Positions 22,001-33,625 of a stretch of 64,000 bases of DNA are shown piece by piece (the first letter of the stretch is position 1; each line of letters starts with the position of its first letter). A model generated the notes under the pieces. The model saw nothing but the letters and a program-made list of their open reading frames with translations. It had not been told where the DNA came from and made no database searches. Source of the stretch: Asterella californica (Eukaryota; Streptophyta; Marchantiopsida; Marchantiales; Aytoniaceae); contig JAYKYS010000001.1 in the NCBI GenBank assembly GCA_036924285.1, positions 9,883,501 to 9,947,500 on the forward strand, given 5' to 3'. The position numbers were made by a program, and so were the translations under genes.

Positions 22001-22664
22001 TCAGGCTTTGGTGAAGGCGTGTGATGGTAAGCATAGAGAGTGGCCCAGGTTACTCCCTTTTGCTTTATGGGCAGATAGAACAACTCATTGTTCTACTACA
22101 GGGTACATGCCTGTTGAGTTAATGTTAGGGCAAAAACCGATGATGCCAGCAGAAGAAGACTTTCCTACTTGGGCTACCTTGCCATGAGAGGACAATGTGG
22201 ACCGTGTGCAACTTCTCTCACTACGAATCAGACAGCTAGAATGTAGAGAGGAGGATCTCGCTGAAGCGCAGCGACGGCTGAAAGCGGCTCGACTTGGGAA
22301 CAAGGAGAGGTTTGATAAGACTCATAGACTTCGGCCAAAACTGATACAAGTTGGGGACTGGGTGTTGGTATATGACAGCACATTGGAGAACCAACACTCT
22401 ACAATCCGAAAGTTTTCGAGAAGGTGGTTTGACCCGTACCTTGTCTCTGATGTACATCAGAATGCTACTTATTCCTTGCAAGAGTTAGATGGCATGCCTT
22501 TAAGACTTCCAGTTGCTGGGAAACGAGTGAAGTTATTCAAGAAAAGAGGGGAGGCTGTAGAGTTAGCTGAGTTCTTAGGTTCAGAGCAGACAGGAGCAAA
22601 TGAAGACCTTTCTGAGGCGGTCGAAGAGAGCGAAGACGATTTGGAGGACCACGAGGATCGGTGA
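19053..22664 (+). pseudogene. pol: Pol of B1 (broken by indels and stops)
   Basis: It lies in the -1 frame relative to gag, opening right after TAA 19050-19052. It contains RT (FLDDIPIKG), RNase H (VDTSPKAIGWAIG), integrase zinc module (CLHC near 21611) and DDE core (LDLVVMP, RADRGEL, GIGKSERGH), ending with RRWFDPYLVSDV and an acidic tail. Breaks are a 1-base loss near 20950, an indel near 21365 with a stop at 21398, and TGG to TGA at 22185-22187. The frame after the two indels is the original one. It is colinear with A1 pol. Confidence 0.9.
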
Positions 22665-23211
22665 CGGATTGGCACATACCAGAGGATGTGCAGGTTTGGA
22701 GGGGGTGAATGTCGTGTTGTACATGGGTCTGTACAATGAAAACTAGTTGCAAAGAGATCTTTTCTTTGTTGTGTAAAGGAAGCTGCCCTGCAGCTTAACA
22801 AGCTAGGCAGGAGCTAAGCTGGGGCCATGCTTGACAAGCTGCCCTCTAGCTTGGGTTGGAGTATCACCCCTAAGGGAGTCGAAAGACACCAGGATGTAAA
22901 GCACGACGAGGAGAGCGACCTCATGCTTCTAGTTTTGACAGAAAGTGTTTTAAGCAATAGTTAGTACGAGTTTTAGGCTGTGAAATATGTGAAAGAGGGA
23001 AATCCGTCGATTCTGGCTCGAGACTCGAACTCAGAATCTGATAGCGTGGGTGTGTAGGTGTTCCTGAATACTATAGTTTTGACTCCTTGTTCATTAAAAA
23101 CGGAGTTGTATAGAGGAGTTTGCACAGAAAAGGCTAGTAAAGACTTTGCAGGAAGATTTCTACAGTAAAAGCATATGTACAAAGTTTAAATCCTTTTAGA
23201 ACGGAACTAGA

Positions 23212-23536
23212 GGCCATCCCAGTGATAGGGCGCCTGCCTAGGAGGGAAGTGGTCTCATGATCAATCCCTCCTGGCCTCTGGTTCCCATTCTGGCGTGTTG
23301 GCCTCCCGGATGGGAGTCTATGTTGGGTATTCAGCCATGTCCTGTATACCTAGGGGCGGGAGACCGGTATCTCCCTTAATCGTGGGGTTCCTGGCCTAAG
23401 CCTCCGCATGCCATCCTGAATATACTATGGGAGATACCTGGTGCGCATATGGGGGGGCTGTAAGCCCTGTGGGGCAGCCTCATAAGTGTAGGGGCTTCGG
23501 CCTACATTGGATGGCTTGTAGTATATTCAGGATGGC
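23212..23536 (+). repeat. tRNA-related SINE-like module with an 18-bp inverted repeat
   Basis: The head reads like a tRNA-derived RNA polymerase III promoter: AGTGATAGGGCGCCTG (A-box region) and GATCAATCC at 23259-23267, which fits the B-box GWTCRANNC. The tail is bounded by GCCATCCTGAATATACTA (23410-23427) and its perfect complement at 23519-23536, with a smaller hairpin around GGGGCTTCGGCC between them. The same module occurs in both B2 LTRs in reverse (about 47666-47993 and 55817-56144). It is therefore an old part of the B LTR, not a fresh insertion. Confidence 0.55.
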
Positions 23537-23900
23537 ATCAAGAGCACAGGAAACTTTTGTTAAATAGTTAAATAATCGTCGAGTAGGCTTGGGATGGAGA
23601 ATGAGGTTATGTGAACCTTTATTAGTGTAGGGGTAGAGTTGTGGAGACAACTGTGAAACTTGTATTAAAAAGGGGCCAACTTTGTAAAAAATGCTCTGTA
23701 CGCATAAGGATAGCAGGGGGGCAGTTTAAGCTAGGGCCCTGCTTGTGATAAGTGACTGCACTTATAAGGACAGCAGGGGGGCAGCTTAAGCAGGGGCCTT
23801 AACTTTTAGGTTTAATACCTGCGGCGGCTGGAGATCGGGGACACTTTTTCAAGAGAGTTTTCTGAGAGAACTAGGAGGGAAGGAGGAGAATTAGGGATTT

Positions 23901-24320
23901 GAGGAGAGGAGACGCTGAGAAGCTTGGAGGCTGAGTGGGGATTGATTTTTCTGACAGAATTGAGTGGATTGAGGAGAGGAGACGCTGAGAAGCTTGGGGG
24001 CTGAGTGGGGATCAATTTTTCTGACAGAATTGAGTGGATTGAGGAGAGGAGACGCTGAGAAGCTTGGAGGCTGAGTGGGGGTTGATTTTTCTGACAGAAT
24101 TGAGTGGATTGAGGAGAGGAGACGCTGAGAAGCTTGGAGGCTGAGTGGGGGTTGATTTTTCTGACAGAATTGAGTGGATTGAGGAGAGGAGACGCTGAGA
24201 AGCTTGGAGGCTGAGTGGGGATCAATTTTTCTGACAGAATTGAGTGGATTGAGGAGAGGAGACGCTGAGAAGCTTGGAGTCTGAGTGGGGGTCGATTTTT
24301 CTGACAGAATTGAATGGAGT
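23901..24320 (+). repeat. 70-bp tandem array, six copies, in the B1 LTR
   Basis: Unit starts are at 23901, 23971, 24041, 24111, 24181 and 24251, each beginning GAGGAGAGGAGACGCTGAG, with a few substitutions between copies. The B2 LTRs have no such array at the matching place. Confidence 0.95.
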
Positions 24321-24762
24321 GAACAAGGGAGATCGTGAGAGAGGCAGGAAAGTGTTTTGGAGACAAGAACCTCATATGTTACACAGTTTTGAGGTTTGGA
24401 AGGAGTAGAATTGAACGGATAGAGGTGGTTTATTGGAAGGAGATCATTTTTGACAAGGCTTTGGTTGTCGTAAGATCAAATTCCTTGGAATTTTCAGCTG
24501 AGAAGGACTTAGGAGAGGAGGAGAGAGATATTTTCTTAACAGTGAAGCAGTTGATGCTGAAATAAAGCTATTTCTACTCCGGAGAGACATATTTGTGTAC
24601 CTGAGTGCGTGCTTGAGTGTTTGTTTTGCAATTGGCGGACACAAGAGGCTGTGTTTTGAGATTTTATCGTCTGCAGCGACCTATTTTCCTTTCTGGTCAT
24701 TTCTCTTTGATCTATCACAGTCAGGAGGTCCGCCCTCCCCAAGAAAGACTCTCGCCACGACA

Positions 24763-27700
24763 ACGTGGGTAAGCAACGAGCAAACATTACGGTGGGACAG
24801 TTGATTGCTCTGAATCCTTCGGTGAGGAAAGAACTTCGTAGCGGTCTAAGCTCCCGACGAGGTCGGAAGAAGAAGGTAAATCCTTCTACTGTCGGTGTGA
24901 GTGCCTTAGATGCTAGTGAAGGAGAGGTGTGCAACAAGGCATCAAAAGTAGAGGCTCGTATCAATGGGAGAGATGTCTCAGATGTTCTTGTCGATGGAGG
25001 ATCGGCAGTAAATGCCATCTCAGAACGACTCATGAGGAAGTTGGATCTAGTACCAACTCGTCCTTCTAGTATCACGGTGGGTATGGCTAACAGACAGCGA
25101 GTTAGACCATTGGGAGTGCTGGAGAGAGTTTGTGTGTCAGTAATGGGAGTGCAAGTAAACATGACATTTCAAATCTTGAAAGAGTCAAGTTATGAAATGT
25201 TACTCGGAAGACCTTGGCTTCGAGCAGTACATGCAACGGATAACAGGCACAAAGGTTATTTACGCATCGGACCAAATCACCACCGGATCAAAGTTCCATT
25301 GCTCGGAGATCAAGTTGGGACGTCGGAATCGGATCGACCCACATCGGACTACTGGGAGTCAGAAGTTGTCGATACTACTTCTGATGTAGGTACCAATTCT
25401 TCAGATTCAGAATCTGAAAATACATCGTCAGAAGAGGAGAGAGAAGAACGAAATGTGGGTGTGAACATAGTGGATCTTTTCCCTTCTCCGGAAGTGCAAA
25501 GAGATAGAGACAAAGAACCGTTGACTCTCGAGGAGGTGGAGAGAAGAATTGCCACCTTACGTTATGGATCGAAGGTTACTAAAGAGGAGAAGAGTTGTTT
25601 CGAAGAGATCTTTCGCAAATACATTCATGTATTTGCATTTAGTTACAAGGATTTGAGGGAGGTCACACTGGAGCAACACCGTATCGAGTTAGAGAAGGAA
25701 GTCAAACCGGTGCGACAGAAGCAACGAAGAGTGAGTCCTCCAATTGCAGATCTGGTAAAAGAAGAGATCGAGAAGCTGCACACTGTTGGGTTCATTTACG
25801 AGGTGGAGCATTCTGAATGGGTATCACCCATTGTGATCGTAAAGAAGAAAAATGGCAAATTGAGGGTGTGTGTTGATTACAAGAAGCTCAATGCGGTCAC
25901 AAAGAAGGATTATTATCCTCTACCTTTCATCGACGAGATCTTGGAAGAAGTGGCGGGAAACGAATGGTACAGCTTTGGAGATGGTTATAGCGGATATAAC
26001 CAGATCAAAATTGCACCAGAACATCAACACCTGACCACTTTCACTATTCCGTGGGGTACGTTTGCATTTCGAGTCATGCCATTTGGTCTGTGTAATGCTC
26101 CTGCGACGTTTCAAAGGTTTATGAACAAAATGTTCGAACCTTTCTTAGGAAAGTTTGTGAGAGATTTTATAGATGACTTTTGTGTTTACGGGAGTAAGGA
26201 GAAGCATTTTGAGCACCTTGTGAAGCTCTTAGAATGTTTAGATGTAGCAAATGCATCTCTCAATCCGGAGAAATGTATTTTTGGGTGTGAGGAAGGGTTA
26301 CTCTTGGGTCATATCATATCCAAGGACGGCATTGCCGTTGATCCAGAGAAGGTGCAGAAGATCTTAGAGCTCCCTTTTCCTAGTACTCTCACTAAGCTAC
26401 GACAGTTTTTAGGTATGGTGGGGTATTATCGAAGGTTTATACTCTCGTTCTCACATAAAGCGTATGCTTTGACTGTATATCTGAAGAAGGGAGTATATTA
26501 CGTGTTGATTTTAGGAGATGAAGAAGCTCTAGCCGCCTTTGAGGAACTGAAGAAAGCTCTTACTTCAGCTCCGATCTTGGTTAAGCCCGATTGGAATAAA
26601 CAGTTTATTCTATATACGGATGCTTCAAATATAGCAGTAGGATGTACTTTAAGTCAGTATGATGTTGAAGGTAGAGATCATCCTATCGCATATGCTAGTC
26701 GGCAAATGATCAAGGCAGAGAGAAATTATTCAGTGACAGAGAGAGAAGGATTAGCAGTGATCTATGCTTTGAGAAAATTTCGACATTATCTCATAGGAGG
26801 CAAGTTCACTATCGTTACAGATCATAAGGCATTGAAGTACATCTTCAATAAACCTATGGTCGAAGGACGATTAGCAAGGTGGAAGCTCTTATTGTCAGAG
26901 TACGACTATGAGATCTGTGATCGACCAGGGAAGAAACACGCGAATGCAGATTTGTTATCTAGAGCTTACGATGACGATGGAGAGGAACCGGTGGATGACA
27001 CCTTTCCTGATGAAGATTTGATGGTCTTGAGCAACTCTATTATCCCAATAGAATATCAAGAAATTTGGGATTTTGTTACGGAAGGTGTCTATCCAGATGG
27101 GATGCGGACCAGAGAGAAGAAGGCATTGGTGAAATGAAGTCAACCTTACTCGGTGGTGGAAGGTGTGTTATTCCGTGAAGGAGTTGATGGGGTCCTGAGA
27201 AGAGCTGCGAGCAAGGAGGAATCTCTACGACTCATGGAAGAATTCCATGACGGTCTAGTATGTGGAGGACATTTTGCAGGCAAGTTGACGGCTCATAAGA
27301 TACTCGACGCGGGATATCACTGGAGGGGGATGTTTAGAGATTGCTTGACGTATTGTAGAACCTGTGATGTTTGTCAAGCTTTCGCTATCAAATCTAGTGT
27401 TTCCACTCCTCTTAGATCTATTCTGGTTCTTGGACCTTTCGAGAAATGGGGAATAGATTTTGTTGGGCCTTTGAATCGCACCCCTCGCAACAATAAGTAT
27501 ATTGTTGTAGCCACAGATTATCTTACAAAGTGGGTAGAAGCTAGACCTCTTGTAACTATTGGAGAAGTTGAGGTGGGTAGATTTCTGTACGAACGGATCA
27601 TAACTAGGTTTGGATGTCCTTTGGAGTTAGTTTCTGATAGGGGTCAAGAATTTGTGAGTGGTATGACTACTGCTATGTGCAACCACTTCTCCATTTCTCA

Positions 27701-29639
27701 GAGAGTTACTACTTCATATAAACCTAGTTCAAACGGTTTGGTAGAAAGGACAAACTTTACCTTGTGTCAGATGTTAGCAAAGGATGCTGACATGGAAGGG
27801 GCCAAACACAACTGGGACAAGCGTCTTCATGCGGTTCTATGGGAGTATCGAACAACAGTGAAGACGTCTACGGGATATTCACCTTTCAAGATGGTGTATG
27901 GGTTGGAATCTAGATTACCAATCCAGTTCGACCTAACCACCTTTCAGACCTTACAAGCTGGATTGAAGAGAAAGGGTGGTCAAATAGCTGAGAAAGAGAG
28001 GAGAGAAACTTTGTTGGAGCTGGAGGAGAATAGAGACGATGCAGCTCAACGAATTGAGATGGCCCAGCTACAACAGAAGAAGAGCTACGACAAGCGCTTG
28101 GCGAAGAACAAAACGAAGTTACAGCCATTTCAAAAAGGTGAGTGGGTGATGCTATGGGATGCTATTAGACACAAGCGAGTTCAAAAGAAGTTCTTACATC
28201 GATATTTTGGACCTTTCATCATCTCCAAAGTGTGGAGTAATGGCACCTACGATCTTCAAGAAAGGAGTGGTACGTTCTTCGACCGAGTGAACCACGACAA
28301 GCTAAAGAAGTTCCATCAACGTTGTCGGAGTGTAATCCGTCTACCTAGGAAAGCGCCGGGCTTCTGGCTGTGGTTGTTCACTCAAGAGGTTGGCTTTCAG
28401 GTCACAATAGGGCTATAAACACTCACACAGATGTGTAAGATCTAGTAATATACGCAGAAGGCGAAATTCAGGTCTAGCTGGCAGTAATAGGATTCGGCGG
28501 TGAACTTTGACACTCACGGAGAGGAAAACTATGAAGGTTTAGACCTCTAAACTTCCCCTACATGCAAATGAGGTACTACTGAACTCACAGACGAAATTTC
28601 AGCCTGAGATCAAATTCTGACACGGAGATATGAACAGAAAAGTTTTGAGCAAGAAAACTACGGCAATTTCTGGTACCTAGCTGGCTATTTCAACCTATAA
28701 CAGGAGTTTGGCTCGATCAATTTCGAAGTTTCTTACAGGATTTGCAGTCTACAGGGTGCTGAACATCCCTGTGAAGTTGGGACTCCTGAATGTACACAGA
28801 GCTGTAGATCTCCTCCTCTGAAGTCGCTGCTCTAGATTAAGAGCTTTTCAGACCCCCTCAACTTCAGCGGCCGCCCTGAATTACTCAGTTGCTCAATCGA
28901 TATGAAACTTTTTGTGAAATCGTAGCCCTGCTGGCGGAGAACACAACCTCGAAGTTTTGAAGCAATTTCCTCAAATCTGCTGCGAGTGACACTGAAAACC
29001 CTAAATCCAACCAAAATGATTCAATTCTAGCACAATCCGAACTTCAATTGCTCATAACTCCGTCTTTATTGACTCAAATCGATCGAAATTTTCACTGGAA
29101 GTGCTTGGCATGACGAGACCTCTCTCCCTGTGCTCTCAGATTTCGAAGATCCCTCACCAAATGCTCGAACTCCACTCTAGAGCTCTGTTTCTAAATTTAG
29201 AGTTAAACTAAAGACAAAAACAGACCAATGGGAGTTCATAGCTCCACTTGGTTGTCCTTTAGTACCCTAAACCACGTGGCAACTTAGTTTTACTCATAGG
29301 CTACCACGTCAAGCCCCCTAGAGTGCCAACGTAAAACTTAAATTACTTAAACGACACGCAGCCCCGAAAAATAACTTAAATCAGCTAGAAAGCGTGCATG
29401 GGCGACACGCAAATACAACCCATGAGCTTAAGCCCATCAACATGGTAATCAACCTACTAAGACTCAAAATAGTGTTAACACCGTATGCAAAGGTGTCAAA
29501 CATATACATAAACGACTAGAAGTAATATAAGCTAACTTCTAGAACTACTAAACTCAAGCGTCGGAGTAGAAATATAACATGTAGCCGCCAAGTAGCGCGA
29601 CAACGTGATACTTCACTCCGAGGACGGAGTGAAAATTAA
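24763..29639 (+). pseudogene. pol: Pol of D-plus: protease, RT, RNase H, integrase, interrupted
   Basis: The frame is open from the junction; the GTG at 24765 is only where the truncated frame happens to begin. Protease shows VLVDGGSAVNAIS (near 24987-25025; DGG in place of D[S/T]G) and a GMANRQRVRPLG segment, matching E. Then RT (FIDDFCVYG), RNase H (LYTDASNIAVG) and integrase as in D-minus. Breaks are CGA to TGA at 27135-27137 (a CpG transition; D-minus keeps CGA) and the solo LTR at 28323, which separates the last 11 codons (29607-29639) from the rest. Otherwise nearly identical to D-minus. Confidence 0.92.
28323..29602 (-). repeat. Solo LTR of family A inserted in D-plus pol
   Basis: 1280 bp. 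On the minus strand it starts TGTCGCGCTACTTGG (29602) and ends CACTCCGACA (28323), with TGTCG...CGACA inverted ends. The flanking ACGT is duplicated (28319-28322 and 29603-29606). D-minus has the uninterrupted sequence at the same place, which proves the insertion. Its 5' part differs from the A1 LTR, so it is a subfamily. No gene inside. Confidence 0.92.
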
Positions 29640-29652
29640 GTCTGGGGGTAAA
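29640..29652 (+). other. Polypurine tract of D-plus
   Basis: GTCTGGGGGTAAA lies between the pol stop (TAA 29637-29639) and the LTR start. Confidence 0.8.
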
Positions 29653-30452
29653 TGTCACACCACAAGTATCCCATTATTTGTGTGTATGCTTATATACATT
29701 TCATTAGGTATGACTATCTTAAAGGTTACTCTAGTTTGAAGATCTAAATTTAGAGTGATCAAAAGTAGTCATAACTAGTTGAGATAGTTATAACTAAGTT
29801 GAGGAAACTATTAGAGGTTCCACTATGGCACTATAGGACAAGTGCGGAGCTCTAAATATGCTTTCCAAAAGTATGTAACTTTGTTGACCATCGCTGATTG
29901 GATGCATGATGAAAAGTCATGCACAAAGATCTAAAGATGCTCCTCAAAAGACGTATTAGTGTGTTGTCGTCTTTCGACTGGATAGCGTGGAAAGTTAACA
30001 CTTTACAAAAGCTAAAGTAGGAGAATCTCTTACTTTTGTAAAGTAGAACAAGTAATGTGTGTGCTATTCTTAAAAGCTTAGTAGCCTTTAGAAGTTTTAC
30101 TATTTTGGATTGCGCACTTACCATGAGGTAACGTAACTTAGTAAAAGTTACCACGGTAAGAAGTTGTAGAGTATATAAGGAGGAGTTGAGAAGGTGGAAG
30201 ACACTCTCATTTTCCTGTCTATAAGTAAAGTGAGCATTGGAGACCTTGGGAGTCCTTGAGTACTATGTGATGCAATGTGGAGGGCGGGGTTAGAACTTGT
30301 TTGCAGGAACGCTATTAGAGGGACTGATGTGACCATACGGGTCAGAGTGTTGAGTGAAGTGAGCATGGGTATGATAGAATCTTTGTAATTAAGGTGCACT
30401 AGTAATCCTAGTCATCTGAGGTACCCCTGGGTGAGAGACAGGCCGGCTTACA
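29653..30452 (+). repeat. 3' LTR of D-plus
   Basis: TGTCACACC to GGCTTACA, 800 bp. It is the inverted near-identical twin of 13269-14068. Confidence 0.92.
30172..30180 (+). promoter_or_regulatory. TATA box in the D-plus LTR
   Basis: TATATAAGG, twin of the box in D-minus. Confidence 0.6.
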
Positions 30453-33400
30453 GTCCGATCCATAGCAGCTGTTTCTTCTTCTTCCCAAACTTAGGAGAGA
30501 GTCGTGAGAAGACTTGCTGGCAGAATCTGGAGAGAATGGTCAAGGGTCATGTCTTCCCACCGAGCAGCAAGCTTCTTCTGAGTGCGTATGAGAGGTGAGA
30601 AGTCAGAAGAACAGAGTGCAATTGTCTTGAGTCTGTTGTGAGGATAGATTGCGCGTAGGAAGACGAAGACAGGTGAGACCAGTGAAGAGAAGTCTGACTT
30701 CGGGAGGTCTTCCGAGAAAGACATTGAATCAGAAACTGTCCTAGGTGTCTTCCCAGAGGTCACTGTCATCGTACGAGCCCGCAACCATCTTCCGAACCTG
30801 TTATGCACTTTATGTTTCGCGAATCTTGTATCTTCTGATAGGAAGTAGGATGTAATGCAAGGTGGGTTGTCTTCTTGGTAATCCATGCGAGGCCTTGCTT
30901 AGTTAGAATTGTTTAGATATAGCTCGAAAGACGAGAGCTATTTAGGAAGCACTGTTAGAATCCCGGAAGACGGAGTAGCTGTCTTCTGGAAGACTAGATT
31001 CGTCTTCTGAGAGTGGAAGCTAGACTGTGAGAGCTTGGGAAGGACTGAGCCTTCGGCTCACAGTAAGTACGTGTGGCTTAGTGCAACAATGAAGTACAAG
31101 GCGGAAGCAGCCGCTTCTACCAAGGAGTTAGCGCAGCTGAGGAAGAGCAACCAGGAGTTGCAAGCGCGTTTACAGCAGCGCAACCAAGAGGTTCTCCGAG
31201 TGCGGGAGAAGATCACCGCCCTTGCAGAAGAGAGGACAACGTGGAAGACACTGCGGGAAGCCGCAGAAGCGCAGGTTGCAGCCGAGAAGACGCAGAGAGA
31301 AGCAGCGGAAGCTCGTGCGCAGGAGATGCTAGCATAGTAGGTGGAAGCGCTTCGGAAGAAGTTCAACTTCACCGCGGGTAGGAAGCTTCTTACCTTAGCT
31401 AGGGAGTGGGAAGACGAGTCCAAGACAAGGTTGGTGGAATGCCGGGAGAGCATGTTCAGGTACTTAGATCGACAGATAGAAGGAGTGAAGACACTTTATG
31501 GTCTTCCCTCGCTTCCGACACCTGTAACCGCATCTTCCCATGCCCCAGCATCATCGACAGGACCAGACTTGGAGAAGGAGGAGTTCGACCTCGCTGTCCA
31601 CTTGGTAGTGACAGCGTTGGAAGCCGAGAAGACACCGGAAGAAGCCCCGGAAGACAAGATGTCTTCTGGAAGACAAGAAGAGGAGCTGTCTTCCCAGGTA
31701 TTCCGAGTGGAGGAAGCGACTTCCTCAGACCCCTATGAGGTCGTCATGGCCCCTAGTCCCGCACCAGTGGCTCAGAAGACGGAAGAAGCACCGGTCGATT
31801 CTGCTTCCCAGAAGACGTTTCTGTCTTCTGAAGCAAAAGCCGAAGTCGAGGAAGGCGCAGCAGCAGCGACAGCAGAGCCAGCCAAGGACGATCAGGAGGA
31901 AGCCACCTCAGTGACACCCGAGGTAACTGCAGGGCTTTCTAGCTTATCAGAAGCCGCGTTAGGAGCTCCGATAGGAGCAGATCAGGTAGAGATTGCCATC
32001 GAGCAATCAGAGTAGTTAGTAACTCCATCGACTATTCCAAATTTAGTAGGACCAAAACATGCTATCTTAAGAGTGGCAGTTTTCAGTGTAAAATTAGTTA
32101 GGTTACCATGTGGCAGCATAGGTAGCGTAGGAGCAACAAGGTTGATGGCTAATTAGGAAGGGGAACCGCTTGCATGTGGGGTGGCAACCTCCTGTTAGCG
32201 CCTCTCTCTCGCTGGTGGTCATCTCCCTTGGTTCTCATGGCAGCGACATAAGTAGGATCAAAGAGTAGGAGACAGAGTTCTAGAGTTCGATAGTTCTCTA
32301 GTTCTGCACGCACATACCAATCTTACGGTGCAGAAGACAGATTAGACACTAGAAGTACACAGTGTACATTACACCCGTTGTTGGAAACATACGAATAGTC
32401 TGAGAATACACAGAAGGGGTCTGCATGTTCGTACCAGTAGTGGTTCGGAGATGTAGATGAGTAGTGGACAGTCTAGAGTAGGGAACGGCATCCTCGTGCA
32501 GTCCTGCTGAGTAGACTGATGTGTCGAGGAGTAGACGCAGGAAGTAGAGGGAGTGAGCTTCCCAATGCCATTGTGACTTCTTCTCGGGGAATAGATTGTG
32601 GATTTGAGTGCAGAAGCTTCGTCCATGTCTTCTGGGTGGTGGGTTTCTTTGAATTCGCTCCCAATTGTGCATGGGAAGTGTCCTTCTTGAGTGGCGGTGA
32701 ATGTCAACAGTTGTGGAAGTGTAGCTTGACTCGTTCAGTAGAGCACTTGAGATCTGCGTACGAATGGTCTTATGAGTAAGGGATCCCAGAAGACAGAGTA
32801 GTCAGAGCAGCGAAGTGAAGAAGAAAGAAGCCTTCTTCCCGCAACAGAAGACGACATCCTCGAGTAGAAGACGGTGCAACAGTACTCACGTTTGTTGTCT
32901 TCCTCCCCAAACTATTACAAGCAGGGATGGCTTGTTAGTCAGGATCCGGACTAGAAGCCTATCGGAATCTTAATTGCCTCTTTTCATCTTGTTTTCTCTC
33001 GTTTGGATTTTCTTATCTTCCCATCTTCTCCCATCTTCCCCATCTTCTTACCTTCTTCTAGTGAGCTTCTGAGACTTCTATTGAGCTTCCGTGAAGGTGA
33101 ATGTCGTTGTAGTGCTGCAGGAAGATCATTTCCGTAGGCAGAAGCCTGGGAAGGCTACAGGGGGCATACACCCTGTGATTAATCTAACCCGTTGGAATGT
33201 GAGTGTGAGAATAAGGTGTAACAACCGTTGCTAGTCGACTTCTACGAAGCAGGACAGCCTTCTGGAGGTTTGAGAAGACGAACTGAACCCCCAGAAGACG
33301 AGAATCGCTTCGGGAAGACGGTATCGAGAAGACCGGAAAAAGTAACCTGGGAGCAGGAAGATCGTCTTCCCGAGCTTCTCTGTGAATAGTTGTGTGATAT

Positions 33401-33625
33401 TTTAGTTGGTAGTTGTTTGTTTTGTTCCAGAGCACCATTTGGCGTGTCTGGAAGACGTGTGGTTTTGTGTGGTTTTGTGAGAAGACGGGATTTCTAGACA
33501 AAACCCGTGTGTTTGTGTGTTTGAACAGATCTTAGAACTTAGAGCAGCGTTACTTGCGTAAATCCTCTGTGGGAACGATATCTTGTATACTAAATGGGCA
33601 AAAGGAGTAATCCTGCGTTACTACA
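30453..33625 (+). repeat. R-plus: 5'-truncated coding LTR of the R family
   Basis: It begins at the D-plus LTR edge, inside the region upstream of the ORF (matching R-a near 10720, inverted), and ends TTACTACA at 33625. That terminus matches, inverted, the R2 edge at 33991 and the R3 edge at 44744. An internal deletion at about 31088 joins upstream sequence directly to the coiled-coil region. 32016-33625 is non-coding and rich in GAAGAC/GTCTTC. Confidence 0.75.
31089..32015 (+). pseudogene. LTR-borne coiled-coil protein of R-plus, N-terminal part deleted
   Basis: The ATG at 31089 leads directly into the coiled coil (KYKAEAAASTKELAQL and on). The N-terminal domain and acidic linker are gone compared with R-a and R2. 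Two adjacent TAG codons at about 31335-31340 replace codons read as Gln and Ser elsewhere. The frame then continues through the conserved ALRKKFNFTAGRKLL and MFRYLDRQIEGVKTLYG stretches to an Ala/Glu-rich tail ending in EQSE. Heptad-like Lys/Glu/Ala/Gln content suggests a self-associating protein; the function is unknown. Confidence 0.65.

Larger units (their letters stand above)
17185..24762 (+). mobile_element. B1: 5'-truncated Ty3/gypsy element of family B
   Basis: It starts abruptly inside gag at 17185 (the matching gag codons are in B2 near 54030), then holds pol with several breaks and a complete 3' LTR ending CGACA at 24762. There is no 5' LTR or PBS. D-plus sequence resumes at 24763. 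The next four bases are ACGT; other A/B insertions also abut ACG. Confidence 0.92.
22710..24762 (+). repeat. 3' LTR of B1
   Basis: 2053 bp, from TGTCGTGTTGTACATGG after a polypurine tract to CTCGCCACGACA, with TGTCG...CGACA terminal inverted repeats. Inside are a SINE-like module (23212-23536) and a 70-bp tandem array (23901-24320). The last about 150 bp match the B2 LTR ends. No gene is supported. Confidence 0.92.
24763..30452 (+). mobile_element. D-plus: Ty3/gypsy pol and 3' LTR, right arm of an inverted pair
   Basis: Protease through integrase, a polypurine tract and an 800-bp LTR. The 5' part is missing (replaced by B1 up to 24762), and a solo LTR sits at 28323-29602. From 25253 on it is the inverted twin of D-minus. 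It ends at 30452, where truncated R-plus begins. Confidence 0.92.

Noticed and set aside
23212..23285. Possible functional tRNA gene
   Set aside because: A- and B-box-like parts are present, but no complete cloverleaf could be drawn and it sits in a repeated LTR module.
23901..24320. Regular repeats resembling a CRISPR array
   Set aside because: Units are head-to-tail 70-bp copies without variable spacers, in a eukaryotic LTR.
23812..24375. Minus-strand open frame of 187 codons with a repeated peptide
   Set aside because: It is the 70-bp array read in reverse. Because 70 is not a multiple of 3, the peptide cycles through all frames; it has no start context and lies in an LTR.
31035..31337. 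Novel N-terminus of the R-plus coiled-coil protein
   Set aside because: Produced by an internal deletion that joins upstream LTR sequence to the coiled coil; the first true ATG is 31089.
32349..32779. Several short open frames in the R-plus 3' flank
   Set aside because: The same stretches in R2 (34900-35300) and R3 (45660-46070) break them differently, and there is no conserved start.
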